From: Chitinophaga chungangae
Lineage (GTDB): Bacteria; Bacteroidota; Bacteroidia; Chitinophagales; Chitinophagaceae
NCBI RefSeq assembly: GCF_017742215.1
Contig: NZ_JAGHKP010000005.1
Location: forward strand, 62,001-126,000
Direction of reading: 5' to 3'
DNA length: 64,000 nt
A program made the translations under genes and the position numbers. The notes under the pieces were generated by a model. That model was not told the DNA's origin, made no database searches, and worked only from the letters and a program-made list of their open reading frames with translations. Positions 25,455 through 33,172 of the stretch are shown here, in pieces. Positions within the stretch are counted from its first letter, which is position 1. Every line of letters starts with the position of its first letter.

Positions 25455-26456
25455 ATGTTCCTATACCGTATCCTACTGTACCTGTGCATCCTGCTGCCGC
25501 TATGCCGTATATCGGCCTCGGCAACCACCGCCGGCCACGACCGTGGCGCCCGGCAACTCTACGAGCAGGGCGTTCGCCTGAAGCTCAGCGGCCGCCTGCA
25601 GGAAGCGGAAGAACGTTTTGCCGCCGCCATCAGGGCAAACCACAATTACGCCGCTCCTTACCTCGAGCTGGCCAATCTTTACCGCCTTCAGCACCAACCC
25701 GAAACCGCCAAGCAGCAGTTGCTCCTGTTGCTCGAACAGCATGCCTCGCACGGGGAAGCGCTGGGCGCTCTCGCGGAAATATTCTTCGAACAGAAAGCAT
25801 ATGAAGATGCGCTGACTTACGCCTTCAAAGCACGAGACCAGGGCGCGCCGCATATGAACAGCATCATCGGGCTCAGTTACTCCGCCCTCGACCATCCCGC
25901 GGAAGCCATCCGCGCGCTGGAGCTCGCGCTGCTGGAAGAGCCCGGGCAACCCGTGCTGCTTTGCCGCATCGCCCGGCTGCACGCGCAGAACGAAGATTAC
26001 GAACAAGCGCTTATATACTATGAAAAAGCACTGAAAGCAGACAGTACGTCGGCCAGTGTATATTACGAATCAGGAATGATGCATTTTAACATGAAAAACT
26101 ACAAAAACGCCGCCGGGGCATTTGAACAGGCTGCCCGGTTAGGGCACCCCGGGAACGCAGATCTTTATGTAAACCTCGGACTGTCGCAACTCAAACAGTC
26201 CGCATTCGACGACGCTATCCGCAACCTGCAAGCCGCGCTCAGCTTAAGACCGAAAGACATCCAGATCATGCAAAGCCTGGCCAACGCCTATTACAAAAAA
26301 CAGGATTACACGCAGGCCGCCGTGCAATGGAACAACATCCTCATGTTGCAGCCCATGAACGCTTTCGCGATGTTCATGCTCGGTAAATCGTACATCTGTT
26401 CCGGTGAAGTGGCCAAAGGCCAGAACATCTGCGACCAGGCGATGCAGCTGCAGTAA
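25455..26456 (+). CDS. secreted tetratricopeptide-repeat protein
   Basis: This is a 333-aa protein with an N-terminal signal peptide (LYRILLYLCILLPLCRISASA) and about eight TPR units covering the rest. Clear units include GRLQEAEERFAAAIRANHNY, PAEAIRALELALLEEP, EDYEQALIYYEKALKADSTS and SAFDDAIRNLQAALSLRPKD. It is probably a periplasmic scaffold for protein-protein contacts. Three Cys residues near the C-terminus (ICSGEVAKGQNICDQAM) are unusual for a TPR. The partner is unknown; the gene stands alone between its promoter and a strong terminator. Confidence 0.88.
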   Translation: MFLYRILLYLCILLPLCRISASATTAGHDRGARQLYEQGVRLKLSGRLQEAEERFAAAIRANHNYAAPYLELANLYRLQHQPETAKQQLLLLLEQHASHGEALGALAEIFFEQKAYEDALTYAFKARDQGAPHMNSIIGLSYSALDHPAEAIRALELALLEEPGQPVLLCRIARLHAQNEDYEQALIYYEKALKADSTSASVYYESGMMHFNMKNYKNAAGAFEQAARLGHPGNADLYVNLGLSQLKQSAFDDAIRNLQAALSLRPKDIQIMQSLANAYYKKQDYTQAAVQWNNILMLQPMNAFAMFMLGKSYICSGEVAKGQNICDQAMQLQ

Positions 26457-26464
26457 ACCGCATT

Positions 26465-26501
26465 AAAAAAGCCGTCCCGGTATATCTCCGGGACGGCTTT
26501 T
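26465..26501 (+). terminator. intrinsic terminator
   Basis: AAAAGCCGTCCCGG pairs with CCGGGACGGCTTTT (26488-26501) around a 7-nt loop. It serves the TPR gene and may also serve argS on the other strand, where the A6 on the left gives a U-tail. Confidence 0.88.
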
Positions 26502-26518
26502 ATATTTTTTTCTTCAGC

Positions 26519-28450
26519 CTACATTCTTTCCGGCACCTGTATGCCCAGCAGCTTCATGGCCTCCTTGATGGTATTGGCCGTGAGCATTGCGATCTGGAGG
26601 CGCAGCTTGCGTTTGTGGTCCGTTTCCGCATCCCTCACAGAATAAATGTATTTGCCGTTTTCTTTTTTCGCGTAAAATGAGTTGAAGGTTTGCGCCAGCA
26701 GGAACGCGTAGTTCGCGATCACCGAAGGGCTCCATTCTTTCTGCGCGTCTTCCAGCACGGTGCCGAACTGTTCGTTGATCATGATCAGTTCCTTTTCCAT
26801 GGGAAGCAGGTCTTCGTTGTGCGTATAATCCGCCAGGGCCGCAAGGTCTGCGGTTGAGAACTCGCGCAGGATGGATTTGATGCGCGCGTGGCTGTACTGG
26901 ATGAAGGGGCCTGTAAAGCCGTGCAGGTCGATGGATTCTTCCGGGTTAAAGATCATCCGTTTTTTCGGGTCTACCTTCAGCAGGAAAAATTTCATCGCGC
27001 CGATGCCGATGGTTTCATGCAGTTCGCGCAGTTCTTCTTCAGAAAAACCTTTCACCTTGCCGAGCTCTTCGGTGTGGGTGGCGGCGGTAGACACCATTTC
27101 GGCGATCATATCGTCTGCGTCCACCACCGTGCCTTCACGGCTTTTCATGCGGCCGTGCGGCAGTTCCACCATGCCGTAGGAAAGATGTTCGATGCCGCCT
27201 GCAGACGCGTCGCCGAGTTTCTGGAGGATGAGCCGAAGCACCTTGAAGTGGTAATTCTGTTCGTCGGCCACCACGTACAGGCTTTGGTCCATGTGGAAAT
27301 CCGCGTATTTGAGCTTCGCCGTGCCAAGGTCCTGCGTGATGTACACGGAAGTGCCGTCGCCGCGAAGCACGAGTTTTTCATCCAGCCCGTCCGCCGTAAG
27401 GTCGATCCACACGGAGTTGTCCGGCTTGCGGAAAAACACGCCTTTCTGCAAACCTTCTTCCACCACGTCTTTCCCCAACAGGTAAGTATTGCTTTCGAAA
27501 TACATTTTGTCGAAGTCGATGCCGAGGCGTTTGTAGGTTTCTTCAAACCCTTCGTACACCCAGCTGTTCATGGTCTGCCACAGCGCGCGCACTTCGGGGT
27601 TGCCGGCTTCCCACTGCTGCAGCATGATCTTCGCTTGCTGCATGATCTCGGTTTTATTCCGGCTCAGTTCTTTGATCTCGTCTTTTATTTTCCCTGCTTT
27701 CTCCGCATCGGCCTGTATTTCGGGCTTGTGCAGGAGGTTATGGAGTTTGATGATCCTTTCTTTTTCTTCCCCCTCAAAATCCTTAAAATTTCCTTCCAGC
27801 ACGTCGGAGATGATGGTTTCAGCCTGTTCGCGGAGAATGGTCTCGAACCGCACGTAATAGTCGCCCACGAGGTGGTCGCCTTTAACGCCGGTGCTTTGCG
27901 GGGTGTCTCCATGTGCGAATAGCTGCCATGCCAGCATGGATTTGCAGATGTGAATGCCGCGGTCGTTCACCAGGTTCGCCTTGATCACTTCATAACCGTT
28001 GGCTTTGAGGATCTCCGAAATGGAATAACCGAGAAAATTATTCCGCAGGTGCCCCAGGTGAAGGGGTTTATTGGTGTTGGGGGAGGAGTACTCCACCATG
28101 ACTTTTTTGCCGTTTGAGGGTTTCCTGCCGGGCGTTGCCTGCTGGTGCGCTTCCTTTACATAGCTCAACCAGTAATCGCGGTGGATGCTGAGGTTGAGAA
28201 AACCTTTTACCACGTTGAAACCGGCCACCAGGGAAGGATAATGCTGCACGAGGTAATTGCCCAGCGCCTGCCCGGTTTCTTCAGGCTTCAGGCGGCTGAA
28301 TTTGGTGAACGGGAACACCACGATGGTGTATTCCCCTTCAAATTCGGGTTTGGTAGTGTTTACGGACACGTCCGCAACGGTGAAGGGCTGTTGGTATAAT
28401 GCCTGTACGGCTTCGGCTGCTGCCTGTTTTATGGAAGAAACTACGCTCAT
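26519..28450 (-). CDS. argS: arginyl-tRNA synthetase
   Basis: This is a 643-aa class I synthetase. An N-terminal Add1 domain (residues 1-110) recognises the tRNA D-loop. The HIGH motif appears as HLGHLRN in SSPNTNKPLHLGHLRNN, and the KMSKS equivalent as MKSREGTVV. The DALR anticodon-binding domain fills the C-terminus, from about FIQYSHARIKSIL to the final GIQVPERM. The length exceeds the E. coli enzyme (577 aa) through insertions in the middle. Its promoter TACCTTTG and a perfect dyad lie just upstream. Confidence 0.96.
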   Translation of the reverse strand: MSVVSSIKQAAAEAVQALYQQPFTVADVSVNTTKPEFEGEYTIVVFPFTKFSRLKPEETGQALGNYLVQHYPSLVAGFNVVKGFLNLSIHRDYWLSYVKEAHQQATPGRKPSNGKKVMVEYSSPNTNKPLHLGHLRNNFLGYSISEILKANGYEVIKANLVNDRGIHICKSMLAWQLFAHGDTPQSTGVKGDHLVGDYYVRFETILREQAETIISDVLEGNFKDFEGEEKERIIKLHNLLHKPEIQADAEKAGKIKDEIKELSRNKTEIMQQAKIMLQQWEAGNPEVRALWQTMNSWVYEGFEETYKRLGIDFDKMYFESNTYLLGKDVVEEGLQKGVFFRKPDNSVWIDLTADGLDEKLVLRGDGTSVYITQDLGTAKLKYADFHMDQSLYVVADEQNYHFKVLRLILQKLGDASAGGIEHLSYGMVELPHGRMKSREGTVVDADDMIAEMVSTAATHTEELGKVKGFSEEELRELHETIGIGAMKFFLLKVDPKKRMIFNPEESIDLHGFTGPFIQYSHARIKSILREFSTADLAALADYTHNEDLLPMEKELIMINEQFGTVLEDAQKEWSPSVIANYAFLLAQTFNSFYAKKENGKYIYSVRDAETDHKRKLRLQIAMLTANTIKEAMKLLGIQVPERM

Positions 28451-28471
28451 TCAGTTGAATCTTATTGACGG

Positions 28472-28479
28472 CAAAGGTA
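28472..28479 (-). promoter_or_regulatory. -7 promoter box for argS
   Basis: On the minus strand TACCTTTG is an exact match 21 bp before the start codon. Confidence 0.5.
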
Positions 28480-28484
28480 ACAGA

Positions 28485-28506
28485 ATGTTGGGTGAAAGCC
28501 CAACAT
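28485..28506. promoter_or_regulatory. perfect 8-bp dyad upstream of argS
   Basis: ATGTTGGG (28485-28492), a 6-bp spacer and CCCAACAT (28499-28506) form a perfect inverted repeat across the argS -33 region, in a divergent intergenic region. It suits a dimeric repressor or activator, though hairpin formation is possible too. Confidence 0.45.
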
Positions 28507-28684
28507 CCCCCGGCTGGCCTGCAAAATTGCCTGTTTTTCACGGGTTTGCAGCTGTGCCGATCACCAGCAGGCGCGGGGGAAAGGGGTTTAACACAACGTT
28601 CATCTCCATGCCGGCACTATTTTCGTAACTTTACCGCGTTTACATCCTGTTACCCCCGCCGATTGTTTCACCGAACAAACCGTT

Positions 28685-29356
28685 ATGCATACCGCAGCTA
28701 ACCCGACCTCTTTCGTTAAAATGGCCATTTTCGACATGGACAACACCCTGCTCCACCGTAGTTTTATCCACACTGCCGCCGCGGAACTGGGCTTCTCCGA
28801 AGATCTGAAACGCATTATCGCCGAATGCCACCCAGATGTGGTGCGCACGCAGCTCATTGCGCAGCTGCTGAAAGGAAGAACGCAGGAAGAATTGACCGCC
28901 GTGGTACGCTCCATCCCCATCGTGGAAGATGCGGCCGCCGTGGTGGCCTCGTTGATCGGGAAAGGATACGTGTGCGGCATTATCAGCGACAGCTACACCT
29001 GCATCACCAATTATGTGAAAGAAAAGCTGGGCATGCATTTCTCCTGCGCCAACGTGCTGGAGTTCGACAACGGCCGCGCCACGGGCGTCGTAAGCATCCC
29101 GGCGAACTTCCTGCGGGCAGCCGATAGCGGCTGCATGAACGATTACTGCAAATGCAACATGATGCACCACATGCGCTCGCATTACGCCATCAGCCTGGAA
29201 AACACGCTCGCCATCGGCGACGGCGTGAACGACATCTGCATGATCCGCCAGGCAGGCACCGGCATCGCTTTTAACGCCACCAACGAGAAAGTGAACGAAG
29301 TGGCCGATCATATCGTGGACGAGCGCAGCTTCATGCCCGTTCTGGGCCTGGCATAA
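28685..29356 (+). CDS. HAD-superfamily phosphatase, SerB-like (subclass IB)
   Basis: This is a 223-aa phosphatase. Motif I DMDNT (residues 17-21) holds the nucleophile and acid Asp. Motif II is the Ser in GIISDSYTCI. Motif IV is AIGDGVNDICMI, near the C-terminus. A helical cap lies between motifs I and II. This layout is that of phosphoserine phosphatases. The segment CMNDYCKCNMMHHM before motif IV is rich in Cys and His and could bind metal. Substrate assignment to phosphoserine is an inference; other IB enzymes act on other small phosphates. Confidence 0.85.
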   Translation: MHTAANPTSFVKMAIFDMDNTLLHRSFIHTAAAELGFSEDLKRIIAECHPDVVRTQLIAQLLKGRTQEELTAVVRSIPIVEDAAAVVASLIGKGYVCGIISDSYTCITNYVKEKLGMHFSCANVLEFDNGRATGVVSIPANFLRAADSGCMNDYCKCNMMHHMRSHYAISLENTLAIGDGVNDICMIRQAGTGIAFNATNEKVNEVADHIVDERSFMPVLGLA

Positions 29357-29408
29357 AAAAGGCAGCACACCCGGAGATGCGCTGCCATGGGTTTTATAGG
29401 CAGACTAC

Positions 29409-29480
29409 CTTTAGAATTTTCTTTTTTCCCGAACACGTAATACACGCCGATCCGCGCGAAACGGCAGTAAAAGAGTTAGT
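29409..29480 (-). pseudogene. possible remnant of an outer-membrane barrel C-terminus
   Basis: The minus strand reads RFARIGVYYVFGKKENS, which resembles the last beta-strand and basic tail of Bacteroidota outer-membrane proteins. No coding frame leads into it (a TAA lies about ten codons upstream) and no stop follows at the expected place. It lies in the 234-bp gap between the SerB-like gene and the OmpA gene. A chance match is possible. Confidence 0.25.
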
Positions 29481-29536
29481 TTTTCATAATATGTTAAAAT
29501 AATCACTGCCCATTTAACAAATAGTATGCCGGGAAA

Positions 29537-29562
29537 AAAGCCCCGGCGCGTGCCGGGGCTTT
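29537..29562 (-). terminator. terminator of the OmpA gene
   Basis: AAAGCCCCGGC, loop GCGT, GCCGGGGCTTT. Read on the minus strand it ends in T6. The same 11-bp stem recurs after dnaK at 33117-33143. Confidence 0.85.
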
Positions 29563-29590
29563 GTCATGTTGTCATATGATTGTCAGTGCG

Positions 29591-30958
29591 CTAGAAGATC
29601 GTAAACTCCACGCGGCGGTTCTTCTGCCTGCCTGCGGCCGTTTTGTTCGTCGCGATAGGCTGCAGTTCGCCGTAACCGGTGGCCTCGATGCGGCTCGGGT
29701 TCACGCCTTTGCCGGTGAGGTAGGATTTTACGGATTCGGCCCTGTCTTTAGACAGGCGCATATTGTTGGCTTCCGTGCCCACATTGTCCGTATGGCCGGC
29801 CAGTTTCAGGCTCAGGTTCTTGCGGACCATGAGATCGGCCACGCGGTCGAGCGAAGCGAAAGATTTGGGCAGGATATTCGATTTGCCGGTGGCAAATTCG
29901 AGGTTGGCGATGGCGTCGCGCACCAGGCGGCGGTCGTCTTCGGTGATGATCACCTTCACGGGCGCGGGCTTCACAGTGTCTTTCGGCAGCGGGCAGCCGG
30001 AGCCGTCCACTTTATCCGTAGCCGGGGTGTTCGGGCATTTGTCGAACAGGTCCGACACGCCGTCGCCATCGCTGTCTGCCTGCAGCTTAGCCACGCTGGC
30101 GGCCAGTTTGGCGTTGTTTTCCTTTTCGGCGTCGAGTTCCAGTTTAAGTTGTTCTTTTTGCGCCACCAGGTCGTCGTACATCACGGCCGGGGCGTTATGC
30201 CAGGCCAGCTGCGGTTTGGTGCGGTCGCCCAGCGCAAATTCCAGTCCCGCATAGCCGTAAGCGTAGCGGTCTTTGGAAGGGCCGTAATTGAACCCGTCCA
30301 GGTTGTCGCCGTCGAGGTAATGCATGGTGTAGCCAAGGTCGAGGTTCATGAAATCTGACAGTTTGAATTTCACCCCGGCGCCTACGGGCACGAAGAACTC
30401 GTTGATGCTGCCGGAGGATTTGTAATCGCGGGTGATCCCGCCCGGGGTAGTGATGGTCGGTTTATAACCGGCCAGGCCGCCGCCCACGGAAACGTAGAGC
30501 TGTGCCGCGCTCTGGCGGTGCAGCCAGTTGATGGTGGCAAGATTGAACACAGCGTTGAGGCTGCCGGACCAGTTGAGGGAAGTTTCGAAGCTTTGAACGG
30601 CCCTGTTCGGGTTTTCCCCGTTGCCGAGTTCCTTGCTGTTGTCTCCTTTCAGCTTACCCCCCACAAAATCGGCGCGGAGGCCGAGGAAGTGGAGCAGCTG
30701 CCATTTAACATAGGCGCCATAACCGTAGTTCAGCTGCCATTTGGTGAAATCGTTGCTACCGCCGGTAGCTACAGCAGGCACTAGCACCCCGCCGTTCACA
30801 CCGATGGAGAATGTCCTGAATTGCTGGCTGCCGCCGAAAAGGCCGCCTTTGGGCGTTTGGGTCGTGGTTGCGGGCTCGGGCTCGGGATTTTGGGCAACAA
30901 GCGTAAGGGGCGATGCGGCCATCAGGAAAAAGGCCCATCGAAGCGTGTTTTTTTTCAT
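29591..30958 (-). CDS. OmpA-family outer-membrane protein
   Basis: This is a 455-aa protein with a signal peptide (cleavage near LTLVAQ). An eight-strand-type barrel (about residues 45-255) is followed by a coiled linker (LVAQKEQLKLELDAEKENNAKLAASV). Next is a calcium-binding thrombospondin-3-like repeat, DSDGDGVSDLFDKCPNTP. The C-terminal OmpA domain (about 340-455) binds peptidoglycan through LAGHTDNVGTEANNMRLSKDRAESVKSYL. It anchors the outer membrane to the wall. It is monocistronic and divergent from dnaK. Confidence 0.94.
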   Translation of the reverse strand: MKKNTLRWAFFLMAASPLTLVAQNPEPEPATTTQTPKGGLFGGSQQFRTFSIGVNGGVLVPAVATGGSNDFTKWQLNYGYGAYVKWQLLHFLGLRADFVGGKLKGDNSKELGNGENPNRAVQSFETSLNWSGSLNAVFNLATINWLHRQSAAQLYVSVGGGLAGYKPTITTPGGITRDYKSSGSINEFFVPVGAGVKFKLSDFMNLDLGYTMHYLDGDNLDGFNYGPSKDRYAYGYAGLEFALGDRTKPQLAWHNAPAVMYDDLVAQKEQLKLELDAEKENNAKLAASVAKLQADSDGDGVSDLFDKCPNTPATDKVDGSGCPLPKDTVKPAPVKVIITEDDRRLVRDAIANLEFATGKSNILPKSFASLDRVADLMVRKNLSLKLAGHTDNVGTEANNMRLSKDRAESVKSYLTGKGVNPSRIEATGYGELQPIATNKTAAGRQKNRRVEFTIF

Positions 30959-31168
30959 ATGATTACTGGTTAGTTACTCAGTGTGAAACAAATTTTGCGC
31001 CACTGTGTTGTATATATCCGCCCTTCTTTTTAAAACACATACACGGTTGTTAGCGGGAACTGACATATTTTCATACAGGCCTGCCTTGGCATAATCATTG
31101 ACAAACGTAAGCTAAGTCCGGGAGCCCTCCCGGGCCACACTGTTTCACAAAGGAGAACATTAATTATT

Positions 31169-33088
31169 ATGGGAAAAATCATAGGTATAGACTTAGGAAC
31201 TACCAACTCTTGCGTTGCCGTAATGGAAGGTAACGAACCGGTAGTGATCGCAAACGATGAAGGCCGCCGCACGACGCCTTCCGTGGTTGCGTTTTTAAAG
31301 AATGGTGAAAGGAAAGTGGGTGACCCCGCCAAACGCCAGGCCATCACCAATCCCGTTAACACCATTATGTCGGTGAAGCGTTTCATGGGCCGCCATTTCG
31401 ACGAGGTATCCAACGAATTGAGCCACGTAAGTTATAAAGTAGCAAAAGGCGACAACAATACAACGCGTATCGATATAGACGGCAGGTTATACACCCCGCA
31501 GGAAATTTCTGCGATGATCCTGCAGAAAATGAAAAAAACAGCGGAAGACTACCTGGGCCAGGAAGTTTCCGAAGCGGTGATCACCGTTCCGGCTTACTTC
31601 AACGACGCCCAGCGCCAGGCTACCAAAGAAGCCGGTGAAATCGCCGGTCTTACCGTTCGCCGTATCATCAACGAGCCTACCGCCGCGGCGCTGGCTTATG
31701 GTATGGACAAAAAACATGCTGACAGCATGATCGCCGTATTCGACCTTGGCGGTGGTACGTTCGACGTATCCATCCTCGAACTGGGCGACGGCGTATTCGA
31801 AGTAAAATCCACCAACGGCGATACGCACCTCGGTGGCGACGACTTCGACAAAGTGATCATGGACTGGCTGGCAGACGAATTCAAGAAAGACGAAGCGGTA
31901 GACCTGCATAAAGACCCGATGGCATGGCAGCGTTTGAAAGAAGCGGCTGAAAAGGCGAAGATCGAATTGTCTTCCTCACAGGAAACCGAGATCAACCTGC
32001 CTTACATCACCGCTGTAGACGGCGTTCCCAAACACCTCGTGAAAAAACTCACCCGCGCGAAATTCGAGCAGCTGAGCGACAGCCTGGTGGAAAGAACACT
32101 GGAGCCCTGCCGCAGGGCGATCGCCGATGCCGGTGTAGACATCAGCAAGATCGACGAAGTGATCCTCGTGGGCGGTTCTACCCGTATCCCCCGCATCCAG
32201 GAAGTAGTGGAGAAATTCTTCGGCAAAAAGCCCAATAAAGGCGTGAACCCGGACGAAGTAGTGGCCGTAGGCGCCGCTATCCAGGGCGGCGTGCTCACCG
32301 GTGAGGTGAAAGACGTACTGCTGCTGGACGTTACCCCGCTTTCCCTCGGTATCGAGACCATGGGCGGCGTATTTACCAAGCTGATCGAATCCAACACCAC
32401 CATTCCTACTAAAAAGAGCGAAGTATTCTCTACCGCGGCAGACAATCAGCCGAGCGTGGAAATACACGTGCTGCAAGGGGAAAGGCCGATGGCCGCGCAG
32501 AACAGGACGCTGGGCCGCTTCATCCTGAACGACATTCCGCCCGCACAGCGCGGCGTGCCCAAGATCGAAGTGGTATTCGATATCGACGCCAACGGCATCC
32601 TTCACGTAACCGCGAAAGACCAGGGCACCGGTAAATCCCAGAACATCCGCATCGAAGCAGGCAGCGGCCTGAATAAGGACGAGATCGAAAAAATGAAAGC
32701 CGAAGCGAAAGCCAACGAAGCGGAAGATAAAGTAGCCCGCGAAAAGGTGGAGAAGATCAACCAGGCAGACAGCCTCGTGTTCCAGACGGAAAAACAACTC
32801 AAAGAATACGGCGACAAGATCCCCGCAGAGAAAAAAGCGCCGATCGAAGCAGCCCTCGAAAAACTGCGCGAGGCGCAGAAAACGCAGGACATTGCGCAGA
32901 TCGACACAGCCGTGAACGAACTGAACACCGCATGGACCGCCGCTTCGGAAGAGCTCTACAAAGCATCCCAGGCACAGGGCCAGCCCGGTGCAGACGGCGG
33001 CGCCCAGCAAGGAGGCCAGCAACAGGGCGGCCAGCAGGGTAACGCAGGCGATACCGTAACAGACGCTGAGTTTGAGGAAGTTAAATAA
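31169..33088 (+). CDS. dnaK: chaperone DnaK (Hsp70)
   Basis: This is a 639-aa Hsp70. The nucleotide-binding domain starts with MGKIIGIDLGTTNSCVAVMEG and contains VIMDWLADEFK and the hinge VILVGGSTRIPRIQ. The linker VLLLDVTPLSLGIE leads to the substrate-binding domain and a helical lid. The tail is rich in Gly and Gln and ends in a modified EEVK. It folds and protects proteins with DnaJ and GrpE, neither of which is encoded here. I could not find a clear promoter or a CIRCE element in the 210 bp upstream. Confidence 0.98.
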   Translation: MGKIIGIDLGTTNSCVAVMEGNEPVVIANDEGRRTTPSVVAFLKNGERKVGDPAKRQAITNPVNTIMSVKRFMGRHFDEVSNELSHVSYKVAKGDNNTTRIDIDGRLYTPQEISAMILQKMKKTAEDYLGQEVSEAVITVPAYFNDAQRQATKEAGEIAGLTVRRIINEPTAAALAYGMDKKHADSMIAVFDLGGGTFDVSILELGDGVFEVKSTNGDTHLGGDDFDKVIMDWLADEFKKDEAVDLHKDPMAWQRLKEAAEKAKIELSSSQETEINLPYITAVDGVPKHLVKKLTRAKFEQLSDSLVERTLEPCRRAIADAGVDISKIDEVILVGGSTRIPRIQEVVEKFFGKKPNKGVNPDEVVAVGAAIQGGVLTGEVKDVLLLDVTPLSLGIETMGGVFTKLIESNTTIPTKKSEVFSTAADNQPSVEIHVLQGERPMAAQNRTLGRFILNDIPPAQRGVPKIEVVFDIDANGILHVTAKDQGTGKSQNIRIEAGSGLNKDEIEKMKAEAKANEAEDKVAREKVEKINQADSLVFQTEKQLKEYGDKIPAEKKAPIEAALEKLREAQKTQDIAQIDTAVNELNTAWTAASEELYKASQAQGQPGADGGAQQGGQQQGGQQGNAGDTVTDAEFEEVK

Positions 33089-33115
33089 GTGTAATAGTTA
33101 CTGCGAATAATTGGT

Positions 33116-33146
33116 AAAAGCCCCGGCGTAAGGCCGGGGCTTTTTT
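33116..33146 (+). terminator. dnaK terminator
   Basis: AAAAGCCCCGGC (33116-33127), a 5-nt loop, GCCGGGGC (33133-33140) and T6. The stem matches the terminator at 29537-29562. Confidence 0.9.
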
Positions 33147-33172
33147 GTATCTTGAGAGGAGTTTCCCTTACC

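Noticed and set aside
28764..28772. Single perfect DnaA box TTATCCACA
   Set aside because: It is isolated and inside the SerB-like coding sequence; one such hit in 64 kb is expected by chance.
33152..33172. TTG start for the T9SS cargo protein
   Set aside because: ATG 33173 gives a cleaner signal peptide, and the TTG sits directly after the dnaK terminator.
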